In this document: positions 15,829 to 24,192 of the stretch, in pieces
Position numbering within the stretch: position 1 is the stretch's first letter
Layout: the number at the start of each line of letters is the position of its first letter
Assembly (NCBI GenBank): GCA_964467315.1
Contig: CAYXSA010000007.1
Span: 9,794 to 73,793, forward strand
Direction: 5' to 3'
Source: JAAFIM01 sp964467315
Lineage (GTDB): Bacteria; Bacteroidota; Bacteroidia; Chitinophagales; Saprospiraceae
DNA length: 64,000 bases
The notes under the pieces: model-generated
The model's database searches: none
What the model saw: the letters and a program-made list of their open reading frames with translations, nothing else
Told to the model about the DNA's origin: nothing
Position numbers and translations under genes: made by a program

Positions 15829-16923
15829 ATGATGTTTGGCAAAATACTCCTACTCCCGCCGCCAATGGCAGGAAAATCGGGCTTCCCTTGGAATCAAGAA
15901 GTGCCGCCGCAGCACTATCAAGCGGCGTATTACCCGAAAATTAGCATCATCACCCCCTCCTTCAATCAGGGGCATTTTATCGAGGAAACTATCCGCTCGG
16001 TGCTCTTGCAAAATTACCCGAACCTCGAATACATCGTTATCGACGGCGGCAGCACCGACGGTACGCTGGATATACTCAAAAAGTACGAAAAACATATAAC
16101 ATACTGGGTCAGCGAGCAAGACGAGGGGCAGAGCCATGCCATCAATAAGGGCATCGCACGGGCGACGGGCGAGGTGTTTAACTGGCTCAATAGCGACGAT
16201 TATTATCTGCCCGATATGCTGCGCCGCGTGGGCGAAGCCTTTGCAGATGCGCAAACGCAGGCGGTTTGCACGCAGTCTTATTATGTGGACGAGGGGGGCA
16301 AAATCCTGCACACCAACCCCGCTACGCCGCACGATAAAGATTGGCTCAAAAGCCTTAGCCGCACGAGCATCAACCAGCCTGCGACCTTTTTGCGCTTGCA
16401 AAAGGTGAAGGATTTGGGCGGTGTGCAGCAGGCTTTGCACTATTCGATGGACTGGGATTTGTGGTTTCGCTATCAGCTGGCGTACAAAACTGCGGGCATC
16501 GTAAAAGACGATTTTATTGGTCTTTGCTTCCGTCTGCATGGCGAATCGAAAACGACGCAGGAAGTCGACAGCGCCTTAGCCTCAAAGTTTGAAGACAATA
16601 TGTGGCAGGTTTTGCGGGGCGGCGCGCAGGCGGCAGGCGATGCAAATTTGGTCAAGGGTTTGGACAATTTGGGCTTCACCGCGAAGGCAGATTATCATTT
16701 TCTGCTACCCGAAGCGGCAAAAATCAGCAAGGAAGACATACGCCGCGCCGTGCATAATCACTTGTGCGACAAGGTAAATAAAGCCTATTATCGGGGCGCT
16801 TTTCGCCGCGCCAACGCTTGGGCGCAGCTCATAGACCGCAAGCTGCTCACGGAGCAAAATCGCAAGGATTTGGGCTATCTGACGCGGCGTATTTTCTTCA
16901 AAAAATGGTTTTCGAAGGAGTAG
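15829..16923 (+). CDS. Glycosyltransferase family 2
   Basis: The 364-residue product has a GT-A fold nucleotide-sugar transferase domain: KISIITPSFNQGHFIEETI, then YIVIDGGSTDGTLDIL, a metal-binding NSDDYY, and DWDLWFRY near the acceptor site. The domain occupies roughly residues 37-250, followed by a helical C-terminal region rich in Arg and Lys. No membrane helices. An alternative start at 15865 (MAGKSGFPWNQE) is also reasonable. It is likely to act in surface polysaccharide assembly together with the GT4-like enzyme at 13.5 kb, though the ADP-ribosyltransferase operon lies between them. Confidence 0.88.
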   Translation: MMFGKILLLPPPMAGKSGFPWNQEVPPQHYQAAYYPKISIITPSFNQGHFIEETIRSVLLQNYPNLEYIVIDGGSTDGTLDILKKYEKHITYWVSEQDEGQSHAINKGIARATGEVFNWLNSDDYYLPDMLRRVGEAFADAQTQAVCTQSYYVDEGGKILHTNPATPHDKDWLKSLSRTSINQPATFLRLQKVKDLGGVQQALHYSMDWDLWFRYQLAYKTAGIVKDDFIGLCFRLHGESKTTQEVDSALASKFEDNMWQVLRGGAQAAGDANLVKGLDNLGFTAKADYHFLLPEAAKISKEDIRRAVHNHLCDKVNKAYYRGAFRRANAWAQLIDRKLLTEQNRKDLGYLTRRIFFKKWFSKE

Positions 16924-16974
16924 GAAAATAACAAATTTTTGTAACAAAAAAAATTTTATTAGATTTTTATGCCC

Positions 16975-16982
16975 TAATTTTG
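16975..16982 (+). promoter_or_regulatory. Putative -7 box of the DUF3800 gene
   Basis: TAATTTTG matches TAnnTTTG, 35 bases before the ATG. The -33 region is a run of A/T with no clear TTTG. Confidence 0.3.
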
Positions 16983-17017
16983 TTGTACTTTTTCAAGTAT
17001 ATAAACTTCTCCCGATT

Positions 17018-17740
17018 ATGTTTTTAATGTATGTCGATGAAAGTGGCGATGTTGGGACACAAAACAGCCCAACTCGCTACTTTATACTTTCTGCCCTTAT
17101 TGTCCATGAAAGCCAATGGAGGACTTTATCTTTGGATTTGATGGAGTTCAGAAAGCTGCTTAAGAAGAGCAAAAGTATTCCATTCACCACAGAAATACAT
17201 GCTACCGATTTTCTAAAAGGGCACAGCAGACCCAAGCATCAGGGCTTAGACATCTTAAAAAAATGTATAAAATGGCTGACTATTCGTAAAGAGATAAGCA
17301 TTATTTCTGTCGCCATTGACAAAAATGGGCATACAGAAAACGTTTTCGAGTTGGCTTGGGGGAAACTATTAGAAAAACTCAATGATATACTCAAGGCTGA
17401 AAAATTTCCTATTGACGAAAACGGTGCTGTAGGTGCTAAAGAATGTGGGCTTGTTATCCCTGATAAAACGGGGGAGAAATTGAGCAAGCTATTGCGAAAT
17501 ATGCAACAAAATGCAGGAGCGCCATTTATGATAATAGAAGACCCTTTTTTCAAAGATTCCAAGAGGTCTTTATTAAATCAAATGGTAGACGTAGTGGCTT
17601 ATTTTGCGCGGCAGCTTTTTGAGCCTAATCCTTACCTAAAAAATCAAGGGGGCTGGGACTTTTACAAAAATTTACTGCCTGTTATCAACAATTTTACTGC
17701 TGAAGAAACAGATTACCCACATAAAATTGTGAAGGTGTAA
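17018..17740 (+). CDS. DUF3800 domain protein
   Basis: The 240-residue protein opens MFLMYVDESGDVG, the acidic YxDESG motif that defines DUF3800, and keeps the expected downstream elements: EIHATDFLKG after about 55 residues, a VAIDKNG strand, and an aspartate-containing NQMVDVVAYFARQ near the C-terminus. DUF3800 has a predicted RNase H-like fold and is often found beside mobile and defence genes, but its activity is not established. It stands alone here with its own AT-rich leader, and its codon use is more AT-rich than the neighbouring transferase. A weak GGGCTGCCC hairpin follows the stop. Confidence 0.85.
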   Translation: MFLMYVDESGDVGTQNSPTRYFILSALIVHESQWRTLSLDLMEFRKLLKKSKSIPFTTEIHATDFLKGHSRPKHQGLDILKKCIKWLTIRKEISIISVAIDKNGHTENVFELAWGKLLEKLNDILKAEKFPIDENGAVGAKECGLVIPDKTGEKLSKLLRNMQQNAGAPFMIIEDPFFKDSKRSLLNQMVDVVAYFARQLFEPNPYLKNQGGWDFYKNLLPVINNFTAEETDYPHKIVKV

Positions 17741-17932
17741 ACAAAAAAAGGGCTGCCCTTTTTGGGGACAGTCCTGGGGAAATCCTACATACAGATTGCA
17801 CTTTCTTCTTATTATTCTCTAACTTGAACTAAGGCTGCATTTCAGATTACCTTACAAAGGTACAACAAGTTTTGTAAATTACAAAAAAACATATGCTTTT
17901 TTTGTAAAAAACTAAACCTACCTGTTTTTTTT
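17741..17932. other. AT-rich intergenic stretch with weak hairpin
   Basis: An imperfect stem (GGGCTGCCC with GGGGACAGTCC around TTTTT, 17749-17774) could end the DUF3800 transcript. The rest is AT-rich and I see no gene or repeat in it. Confidence 0.3.
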
Positions 17933-18181
17933 CTACTTCTTCAGCCTTCCCACTGCCCGAAAACGCTCAAAAACCTTTGCCGTATGCGGGGCAGCAGCGA
18001 CTTCTTCCGTCAAATCCTGCCCCGCCCAATGCTCATAATGCTTGCCCCCGCGCCATAGCCGACTGGCAGAAACATCATAAATTAAGCCCTCAAAAGCGAC
18101 CCAAATTTCTTCGCGGTCTTGCCCATTGCGCAGCGCAAGTTGCGCGCGGCTGTATTCTGGTAGTTGGTCGTTTGGCGACAT
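17933..18181 (-). CDS. Cytochrome b5-like haem-binding protein
   Basis: The 82-residue product matches the small prokaryotic cytochrome b5-like family. It shows EIWVAFEGLIYDVSAS, the first histidine region GGKHYEHWAGQDLTEE (His48/His51) and the second, AAAPHTAKVF (His66), which fit the two axial haem ligands, ending in a conserved VGRLKK. No signal or anchor, so it is probably cytoplasmic. Redox partner unknown. It is a single gene read towards the DUF3800 gene. Confidence 0.8.
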   Translation of the reverse strand: MSPNDQLPEYSRAQLALRNGQDREEIWVAFEGLIYDVSASRLWRGGKHYEHWAGQDLTEEVAAAPHTAKVFERFRAVGRLKK

Positions 18182-18221
18182 ATAATCCTAAGTTTCTGTA
18201 AATTTTCGCTACGCGTTCACT

Positions 18222-18372
18222 TTTTTTGGGCGTGCCCGCAGCCCCAAAAAGGGGGCTGCGGTCGGGCTATTTGAGCCGTAGCACGGCGTGCTTACGCACT
18301 TGTGCCATACTACGGCTCTACATATCCCTCACGCATTTTTATCCCGCCCGCGAAAGGCGCGGGCGGGCGCAT
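18222..18372 (-). repeat. Family A element, copy 8
   Basis: Minus-strand copy. Hairpin 1 is the GAGCCGTAGC type but is interrupted by a nested 24-base insert that itself begins ACGGCGTGC and ends TTGTGCC. Hairpin 2 is GCAGCCCC/GGGGCTGC, and the outer hairpin is CGCCCGCGCC/GGGCGCGAAAGG-like. It shows that new hairpins can insert inside older ones. Confidence 0.8.
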
Positions 18373-18468
18373 TCCCAAAATAAAAACCCTCAAATAAAGC
18401 CCGAAATATCCGAAAAAGCGTAGCTTTGACTAAAATTTTACAACATACCATCACACTACGCAATCACT

Positions 18469-20016
18469 ATGGAAATACCAAGCCTCGTACTAAAGCAGCT
18501 CTATAATTTCAATAGTCTAAGCAATATCGAAGCGGGCGGCGTGCGCTTTACGCTGAAAAATCGCTTGAGCGACGCGAAAATATCGAAAATCATCGGCGTA
18601 AAAATCGAAGGCGAAAACATAGACCTCGCAGGCATACAAGTCCTTAGCGACGACCTAAGCTATGCCGCCGCCAATGTGAGCGCCGAACAGCCTGTAGACT
18701 TTCCCCTGAAAAAGGTCTTACATCTACATTGCGAGATACCACACCTCAAAGCAGGCAAATACGATATAGAAATTTCGGTAGAAACCAGCCCCTTCGGTAC
18801 ACTCGTATTGAGCGTAAAAGACGGTATCTCCGACTCCAAACCCGCTACGCAGGTTATCCCCCGCGATAAAAACGATGACTACTCCCCCGAAGCCATCGCC
18901 GCCCGCCAGCAGTTTATACGCGACTTCACAGGCGTAGACGTACAACACATCAACAAATACTCCATCGACCCGCACACCTGCAAAGGCAACTGCGAACACT
19001 TCGTTGGCGTAGCCCAAATTCCGCTCGGCATCGCAGGCCCCATACAAGTCAACGGCGAACACGCAGTAGGCGAATTTATCGTGCCAATGGCTACCAGCGA
19101 AGGCACTTTGGTAGCCTCCTACAATCGCGGTATAAAAGTCCTCAACCTCTGCGGCGGCGCTATCTGCACCGTACAACGCGATGCCATGCAACGCGCCCCC
19201 GTCTTCGAGTTTGAAAATGCCCGCGCTGCCCGCAATTTCGTCGACTGGGTAAAAGCCCACTTCCGCGAAATCGCCATAGAAGCAGAAGCAACCTCCTCCG
19301 TCGCCCGCCTCCAATACATCGACCCCTATCTAAGCAACAAATTCGCTTACCTGCGTTTCAACTATTCCACAGGCGATGCAGCAGGGCAAAATATGGTCGG
19401 ACGCGCTACCTTCGCCGCCTGTAGCTGGATTTTGGAAAAATACCAAGCGCATAAAATTTTGCACTTCTACCTGGAGTCGAATTTTGCAACCGACAAAAAA
19501 GCCTCTCAAGTCAATATCATGCGCACACGCGGCAAGCGCGTAACGGCAGAAATCACCCTCAAAAAAGAGGTGCTTATGCAGCATATGCGCGTAACCCCCG
19601 AAAACTTGGCGCACCACTACGGCATCGCCAATATCGGCTCCTTCATGTCGGGTGCCAACAACAACGGCTTGCACTCCGCCAATGCCATCACCGCTATATT
19701 CATCGCCACAGGGCAAGACGTAGCCAATGTCGCAGAATCCTCTGCCGCTATCGCATACGCCGAACTCACCAAAGACGGCGACCTATACTTCTCGATTACC
19801 ATTCCTTCGCTTATTATCGCTACTTATGGCGGTGGCGTAGGACTCGCTACCCAAAACGAATCCCTCAAAATGCTGGGCTGTGCAGGACGCGACAAGGTCA
19901 ATAAACTCGCCGAAATCATCGCCGCCGTCGTACTCGCAGGCGAAATATCCCTTGCCTCCGCTATTTCTTCTTCCGACTGGGTCTCCAGCCACGAACAATA
20001 CGGACGCAATCGATAA
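18469..20016 (+). CDS. hmgA: HMG-CoA reductase (class I-like), mevalonate pathway
   Basis: The 515-residue protein carries the hydroxymethylglutaryl-CoA reductase domain from about residue 135, with the expected catalytic groups. Glu211 lies in MATSEGTLVASYNRG, lysine 343/344 in ATDKKASQVN, Asp417 in IATGQDVANV and His508 in WVSSHEQYGRNR. The GDAAGQNMVGRATFAA segment matches the NAD(P)H/substrate site and the motifs look closer to class I than class II. It reduces HMG-CoA to mevalonate for isoprenoid synthesis. The first 130 residues form an extra domain with beta-rich sequence (including ETSPFGTLVLSVKDG) that is not the eukaryotic membrane anchor and may be a PilZ-like or regulatory module; I cannot name it. 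Confidence 0.93.
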   Translation: MEIPSLVLKQLYNFNSLSNIEAGGVRFTLKNRLSDAKISKIIGVKIEGENIDLAGIQVLSDDLSYAAANVSAEQPVDFPLKKVLHLHCEIPHLKAGKYDIEISVETSPFGTLVLSVKDGISDSKPATQVIPRDKNDDYSPEAIAARQQFIRDFTGVDVQHINKYSIDPHTCKGNCEHFVGVAQIPLGIAGPIQVNGEHAVGEFIVPMATSEGTLVASYNRGIKVLNLCGGAICTVQRDAMQRAPVFEFENARAARNFVDWVKAHFREIAIEAEATSSVARLQYIDPYLSNKFAYLRFNYSTGDAAGQNMVGRATFAACSWILEKYQAHKILHFYLESNFATDKKASQVNIMRTRGKRVTAEITLKKEVLMQHMRVTPENLAHHYGIANIGSFMSGANNNGLHSANAITAIFIATGQDVANVAESSAAIAYAELTKDGDLYFSITIPSLIIATYGGGVGLATQNESLKMLGCAGRDKVNKLAEIIAAVVLAGEISLASAISSSDWVSSHEQYGRNR

Positions 20017-20212
20017 TCAAGGCACTATTTTTGCTAAGCTGCCAAACGCCTCTAAAATAGGACAAGCGCGAAAAATCTTATCCTTTCGCCCAACGCCCTA
20101 CAAAAGGCAAACGTTTTGTTAAAATAAATAGGCAACAGCGTATACTACGCATTTGTTTTTTCGCTTATTTTTGTACTCGCATTCAAAACCAACCAATTTA
20201 CAAACTTCCAAC

Positions 20213-20728
20213 ATGAAAAATCTATTCAAATCTTTCGCGCTTGCTATGCTCGCCTCTGCTACATTTTCTTCTTGCGAACAAGACCCATGTAAAGATGTGG
20301 TTTGCGGCGACCAAGGACAATGCGTAGAAGGCACTTGCGTTTGTAACGCTGGCTATGAGCAAGACGCAGCTGGTCTTTGCAACACTGAGCAACGCGCTAA
20401 GTTCTTCAGCAGCTATGCAGGCTCTGATATGTTCAATGGCAACACGTACACATACACACCTTCTATTGCAACAAGCAGCGTTAGCATCACCAACGTTCTC
20501 GTTAGCAACTTCCGCCCAGACTTCTTCAACAACAGCGTATTGACTGCAACAGTTTCTGGCAGCACTATCACTGTTGCTGCTCAAGAACCAGACGGCGACG
20601 GCTACTCTATCGAAGGCTCTGGCACCCTCAGTGGCAACACTATCACTTGGGACTACAGCATCACAGGAGCAGACAACACAGGTACAGTCGTTACTAACGT
20701 ACACACAGGTACTTGGACAAAAAGCTAA
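20213..20728 (+). CDS. Secreted lipoprotein with an EGF-like cysteine motif
   Basis: Start ATG 20213 gives 171 residues with a lipoprotein signal (KNLFKSFALAMLASATFSSC; lipidated Cys21 or nearby). Right after it comes a compact six-cysteine block, CKDVVCGDQGQCVEGTCVCN ending at a further Cys, spaced like an EGF domain. The rest is a Thr/Ser/Gly-rich beta-type domain of about 110 residues that resembles the lipocalin-like or adhesin domains of Bacteroidota lipoproteins. Codon use is strongly biased to a few codons, suggesting high expression. Function unknown. A strong terminator follows. Confidence 0.82.
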   Translation: MKNLFKSFALAMLASATFSSCEQDPCKDVVCGDQGQCVEGTCVCNAGYEQDAAGLCNTEQRAKFFSSYAGSDMFNGNTYTYTPSIATSSVSITNVLVSNFRPDFFNNSVLTATVSGSTITVAAQEPDGDGYSIEGSGTLSGNTITWDYSITGADNTGTVVTNVHTGTWTKS

Positions 20729-20756
20729 GCATAATCCCAAAGGGATTATATAGCTA

Positions 20757-20803
20757 AATAAAATGCCCCGCCCGTTCTCATCGAACGTGGCGGGGCATTT
20801 TCA
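20757..20803. terminator. Bidirectional terminator between the EGF-like lipoprotein gene and rlmN
   Basis: Long stem AATGCCCCGCCCGTTC with GAACGTGGCGGGGCATT (one unpaired base), flanked by A- and T-runs on each side. It serves two convergent genes. Confidence 0.85.
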
Positions 20804-20828
20804 TTGCGGGCTTTTTGCGGTTTCAATT

Positions 20829-21902
20829 TCAATTGCCGCCCTTATTGGCAAGCTGTCCGCAGGCTGCGTCTATGTCGCGCCCGCGAGAGCGGCGCACCGT
20901 GATGGCTATATCGTGTCGGCGTATAAACTGCGCAAAGGCATTGACTTTGTCCTCGTCGGCGCGCTCAAATTCTTCATCGCCGATGGGGTTGTATTCGATA
21001 ATGTTGACTTTGGCGGTGGGTACTTTTCGGCAGAGTTGGAGCAATCTTTTTGCGTCTTCTATGCTGTCGTTGAAATCCTTGAAGGCGATATACTCGAAGG
21101 TTATTTTGCTGTCTTTGGTATGTTCGTAGAAGTATATGAGGGCTTCCGTGAGGGCTTCGAGGTTATTTTGCTCGTTGATGGGCATGATTTGCTGGCGTTT
21201 TTCGTCGTCGGCAGCGTGTAAGGAGAGCGCCAAATTGGTGCGTATACCGTCGTCGGCGAGTTTGCGTATCATCTTTGCTATGCCTGCGGTGCTGATGGTT
21301 AGGCGGCGGGCTGCCATGCCCAAGCCCTCTTCGGAGGTGAGCCAATGTACGCTTTCCAGCACGGAGCGATACGCCAAAAGCGGTTCGCCCATGCCCATAT
21401 AGACGACATTTGTTAGGGGTTGGGCGTACTGCTCCAAGCATTTGCGGTTCATTAGTACGACTTGGTCGTAGATTTCCGAAGCCTCCAAGTTGCGCAGTCG
21501 TTTCATCTTGCCTGTAGCGCAAAATTTGCAGGTCAGGCTACAGCCGACTTGAGTAGAAATACAAACGGTAAAACGTTCCTTTTCGGGGACGGGTATCAAG
21601 ACGGACTCAATCAAATGCCCATCGAAAAGCCGAAAGCGGGTTTTGGTAGTGCCGTCTTCGCTGTGTTGGCTCATATCCTCTTTGAGAGCGCGGATTTCGA
21701 AGCGCTGGGCGAGGGTTTCGCGCAAGGGTTTGGGCAGGTTGGTCATTTCGTCGAAGCTGTGGGCGCTTTTTTTCCAGAGCCATTCAAAGATTTGTTTGGC
21801 GCGGAAGGCGGGTTGGCGGGCTTCGAGGCAGAAATTTTTTATATCGTCGAGTTCGACGGCGCGTATATCGAGGCGGGGGGTGTTTTGTGGCTCTTGTTCC
21901 AT
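20829..21902 (-). CDS. rlmN: RlmN, dual-specificity 23S rRNA/tRNA A37/A2503 methyltransferase
   Basis: The 357-residue product is a radical SAM enzyme with the CxxxCxxC cluster motif at Cys121, Cys125 and Cys128 (GCSLTCKFCATGKMKR). It also has the RlmN-typical TKTRFRLFDGHLIESVLIP and a conserved C-terminal cysteine in DIDAACGQLA, which forms the protein-RNA adduct. Length and order agree with the family (E. coli RlmN is 384). It methylates C2 of adenine in 23S rRNA and some tRNAs. It is the only gene of its transcript: family A repeats lie upstream and a terminator downstream. Confidence 0.95.
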   Translation of the reverse strand: MEQEPQNTPRLDIRAVELDDIKNFCLEARQPAFRAKQIFEWLWKKSAHSFDEMTNLPKPLRETLAQRFEIRALKEDMSQHSEDGTTKTRFRLFDGHLIESVLIPVPEKERFTVCISTQVGCSLTCKFCATGKMKRLRNLEASEIYDQVVLMNRKCLEQYAQPLTNVVYMGMGEPLLAYRSVLESVHWLTSEEGLGMAARRLTISTAGIAKMIRKLADDGIRTNLALSLHAADDEKRQQIMPINEQNNLEALTEALIYFYEHTKDSKITFEYIAFKDFNDSIEDAKRLLQLCRKVPTAKVNIIEYNPIGDEEFERADEDKVNAFAQFIRRHDIAITVRRSRGRDIDAACGQLANKGGN

Positions 21903-21960
21903 CTGTATTGCATTGTTTGGATTGCAAAGATAGGAAATTTGTCCGTTCTTTTGGGGCTTC

Positions 21961-22081
21961 TTTTTGGGCGTGCCCGCCGCCCGAAAAGGGGCGGCGGTCG
22001 GGCTATTTGAGCCGTAGCATGCTACGGCTCTACATATCCCTCACGCAATTTATCCCGCTGCGCAAAGGACGCAGCGGGCTG
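21961..22081 (-). repeat. Family A element, copy 9
   Basis: Minus-strand copy with GAGCCGTAGCA hairpin 1, hairpin 2 CCGCCGCCC/GGGGCGGCGG, and an outer hairpin CCCGCTGCG-CAAAGGA-CGCAGCGGG. Its GCGTGAG end faces that of copy 10 with no gene between. Confidence 0.85.
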
Positions 22082-22103
22082 TAGCCCATAATTTTGTCTT
22101 ATC

Positions 22104-22255
22104 TGCGCGCCGCGCCTTTGCGCGGCGTGCGCCGTATTCCGCGTGAGGGATAGTAGGGGCGAATAAACATTCGCCCTATTGGGCGATGTATATACGCCCC
22201 GAATAGCCCGACCGCGCCCCCTTTTTTGGGGCGCGGGCACGCCCAAAATAAAAAG
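22104..22255 (+). repeat. Family A element, copy 10
   Basis: Outer hairpin GCGCGCCGCG-CCTTTG-CGCGGCGTGCGC, GCGTGAGGGATAGTAG, the GAATAAACATTCGCCC-type hairpin 1, ATAGCCCGACC, hairpin 2 GCGCCCCC/GGGGCGC, GGGCACGCCC. Together with copy 9 it fills nearly all of the 410-base gap between rlmN and fbp. Confidence 0.85.
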
Positions 22256-22312
22256 CCCACTTTTACCGATATGAGTCGATAAAAGCGGACAATTTAAAAT
22301 TTGTATTTTAAT

Positions 22313-23326
22313 TTAGCCTGCGCTTTGAAGTTGGGAAGAAGCGGCGGCGCTTTCGGCTTGGGCTATGTGTTGCTCCAAGCGCTCCACGAGGGCGGAAGAG
22401 CCGATAAACACGGGCGTGCGCTGGTGCAGCTCGCGCAGAGGCAGGTCCATAATGCGTTCGCTGCCGTTGCTTGCTTTACCGCCGGCTTGCTCCATAATGA
22501 AGGCGAGCGGATTGCATTCGTAGAGCAGGCGCAGTTTGCCGTTGGGATAATTATTGATGGCGGGATACATAAAAATGCCCCCTTTTATGAGGGTGCGATG
22601 CACATCGGCGACCATCGAGCCGACGTATCGGAACTCCATGCCGCGCTGAACGCAGTCGCCGATAAAATTGCGTATGCCTGTGTGAAAATGTGCGAATTTG
22701 GCGTAATTGACCGAGTAGGTGCGTCCTGTGGGAATGCGAATATCGGGGTGCGAGAGGCAAAATTCGCCGATAGAGGTCTCCAAAGTGAACCCATTTACGC
22801 CCTGCCCCGTTGTGTAGACGAACATGGTCGAAGAGCCGTAGAGGATGTAACCAGCGGCGACTTGCTCTGCGCCTGTGCGGGTAAAATCCTGAAAATTGCA
22901 GCTATCGTTGGCGGAGGAAAGTCGGCGATAGATGCCGAAAATTGTGCCGATAGAGACGTTTACGTCGATATTGGAGGAGCCGTCGAGAGGGTCGAAAACG
23001 ACGATATAATTTGCCGATTGGCTGCCCTCGATGCTGACGAAATTGTTATTTTCTTCAGAGGCGATGCCACAGCATTTGCCGCTATTGTGTAGGCAGCTTT
23101 GCAGGAGTTGGTCGGCGAGTATATCGAGTTTTTGCACTTCTTCGCCGCTGGCATTTTGGTTGCCGATTTTGCCTAAGATATCGCCCAGCCCTGCGCGATT
23201 GACCTCGCGGCTGATGATTTTGGCGGCGAGACCGATGTCGCGCAAAAGACTAGAAAGCTCGCCCGAAGCGGTGGGGAATTCGCGCTCGCGCTGCGATATA
23301 AATTCGTCTAAGCTGATAATTTTCAT
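22313..23326 (-). CDS. fbp: Fructose-1,6-bisphosphatase class I
   Basis: Start ATG 23326 (MKIISLDEFISQRE) gives 337 residues, the normal length; an upstream ATG at 23380 adds a poor extension. Metal- and substrate-binding motifs are present: GIASEENN, the signature VFDPLDGSSNIDVN, and later GGIFMYPAI and LYECNPLAFIMEQAGGKAS. The enzyme removes the 1-phosphate of fructose 1,6-bisphosphate, the committed step of gluconeogenesis. Single gene with family A repeats downstream. Confidence 0.95.
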   Translation of the reverse strand: MKIISLDEFISQREREFPTASGELSSLLRDIGLAAKIISREVNRAGLGDILGKIGNQNASGEEVQKLDILADQLLQSCLHNSGKCCGIASEENNNFVSIEGSQSANYIVVFDPLDGSSNIDVNVSIGTIFGIYRRLSSANDSCNFQDFTRTGAEQVAAGYILYGSSTMFVYTTGQGVNGFTLETSIGEFCLSHPDIRIPTGRTYSVNYAKFAHFHTGIRNFIGDCVQRGMEFRYVGSMVADVHRTLIKGGIFMYPAINNYPNGKLRLLYECNPLAFIMEQAGGKASNGSERIMDLPLRELHQRTPVFIGSSALVERLEQHIAQAESAAASSQLQSAG

Positions 23327-23421
23327 CGAAACAAGAACAAAATTTTGATGAAATGCCTTGCGGCAAAATAATCGTTGCAAAGATAAACGATATTAGCTTC
23401 GCTTTAGTACGATATGGGGCT

Positions 23422-24126
23422 TTATTTTTCTTTTATGGGGGCAAATTGCTTGCGTTCTGCATCAAAAGTATAAAAAGCGGGGCTAAATTCGGCGCATTGC
23501 AGCAGCTCGCAGACGGGTGGCAGTCGGTTGGCGTTGGGGTTTTCGCCCTGTAGTTGTTCGCAGCGCGAACGCAGGGCAGAAGCGTCGATATGGTGTTGCA
23601 AAAGCTGCGTTGCGGGGTCGAAGCTATACAAAAGCGGCAAATTTGTGAGCGTGCCCCGCACCGAAGGCGGGCAAGCATCGAGCGAGATGAGCTTTTCGCT
23701 CGCTTTAGCAGATGCTGGTAAAGGCGGCAAGGCGACAGACGATATATTTTGCCATTTTCGCCCCTTTTTCTCCCAAATATATAAGCTATTGTCGGTGCTT
23801 AAAGGGCTGCGTATAGATTGACTGATGCCATACACAGTTTCCGTTATCTGAAAAATCTGCGTGATAACGACCGATTCATCGAAACTATTTTCCTCTATGC
23901 GCAAAAGTCGGTAACTTGCATCAAATTCGCAGCTCAAAGGCGTAGAAAGCAAACGATGATGCGCCTGAGCGCGTTTATCCAATCTGTAGTCGGCTATGCG
24001 GCTATCCACCTTCGCCAATGCCGAAAAATGCCCGCTTATCGGGTTGCGCGACAGCGTATACTGCCCCAAAAGCAGCGTATAAAAAAATAAATAGCCATAA
24101 CAAGCAAGTATTAAAACAAAGCGCAT
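23422..24126 (-). CDS. Hypothetical protein with N-terminal membrane anchor
   Basis: The 234-residue protein starts with a hydrophobic segment (RFVLILACYGYLFFYTLLLGQ) that is a signal-anchor or signal peptide. The rest is soluble, contains several cysteines, and has no motif I recognise. It is read divergently from the YdjM-like hydrolase gene, with 66 bases between the start codons. Confidence 0.65.
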   Translation of the reverse strand: MRFVLILACYGYLFFYTLLLGQYTLSRNPISGHFSALAKVDSRIADYRLDKRAQAHHRLLSTPLSCEFDASYRLLRIEENSFDESVVITQIFQITETVYGISQSIRSPLSTDNSLYIWEKKGRKWQNISSVALPPLPASAKASEKLISLDACPPSVRGTLTNLPLLYSFDPATQLLQHHIDASALRSRCEQLQGENPNANRLPPVCELLQCAEFSPAFYTFDAERKQFAPIKEK

Positions 24127-24192
24127 ATATAATGTTGTTTTGATAAATGCAACGCATCACGCGGCAGCATTTGTAAAAAAATAATTCCTCTC

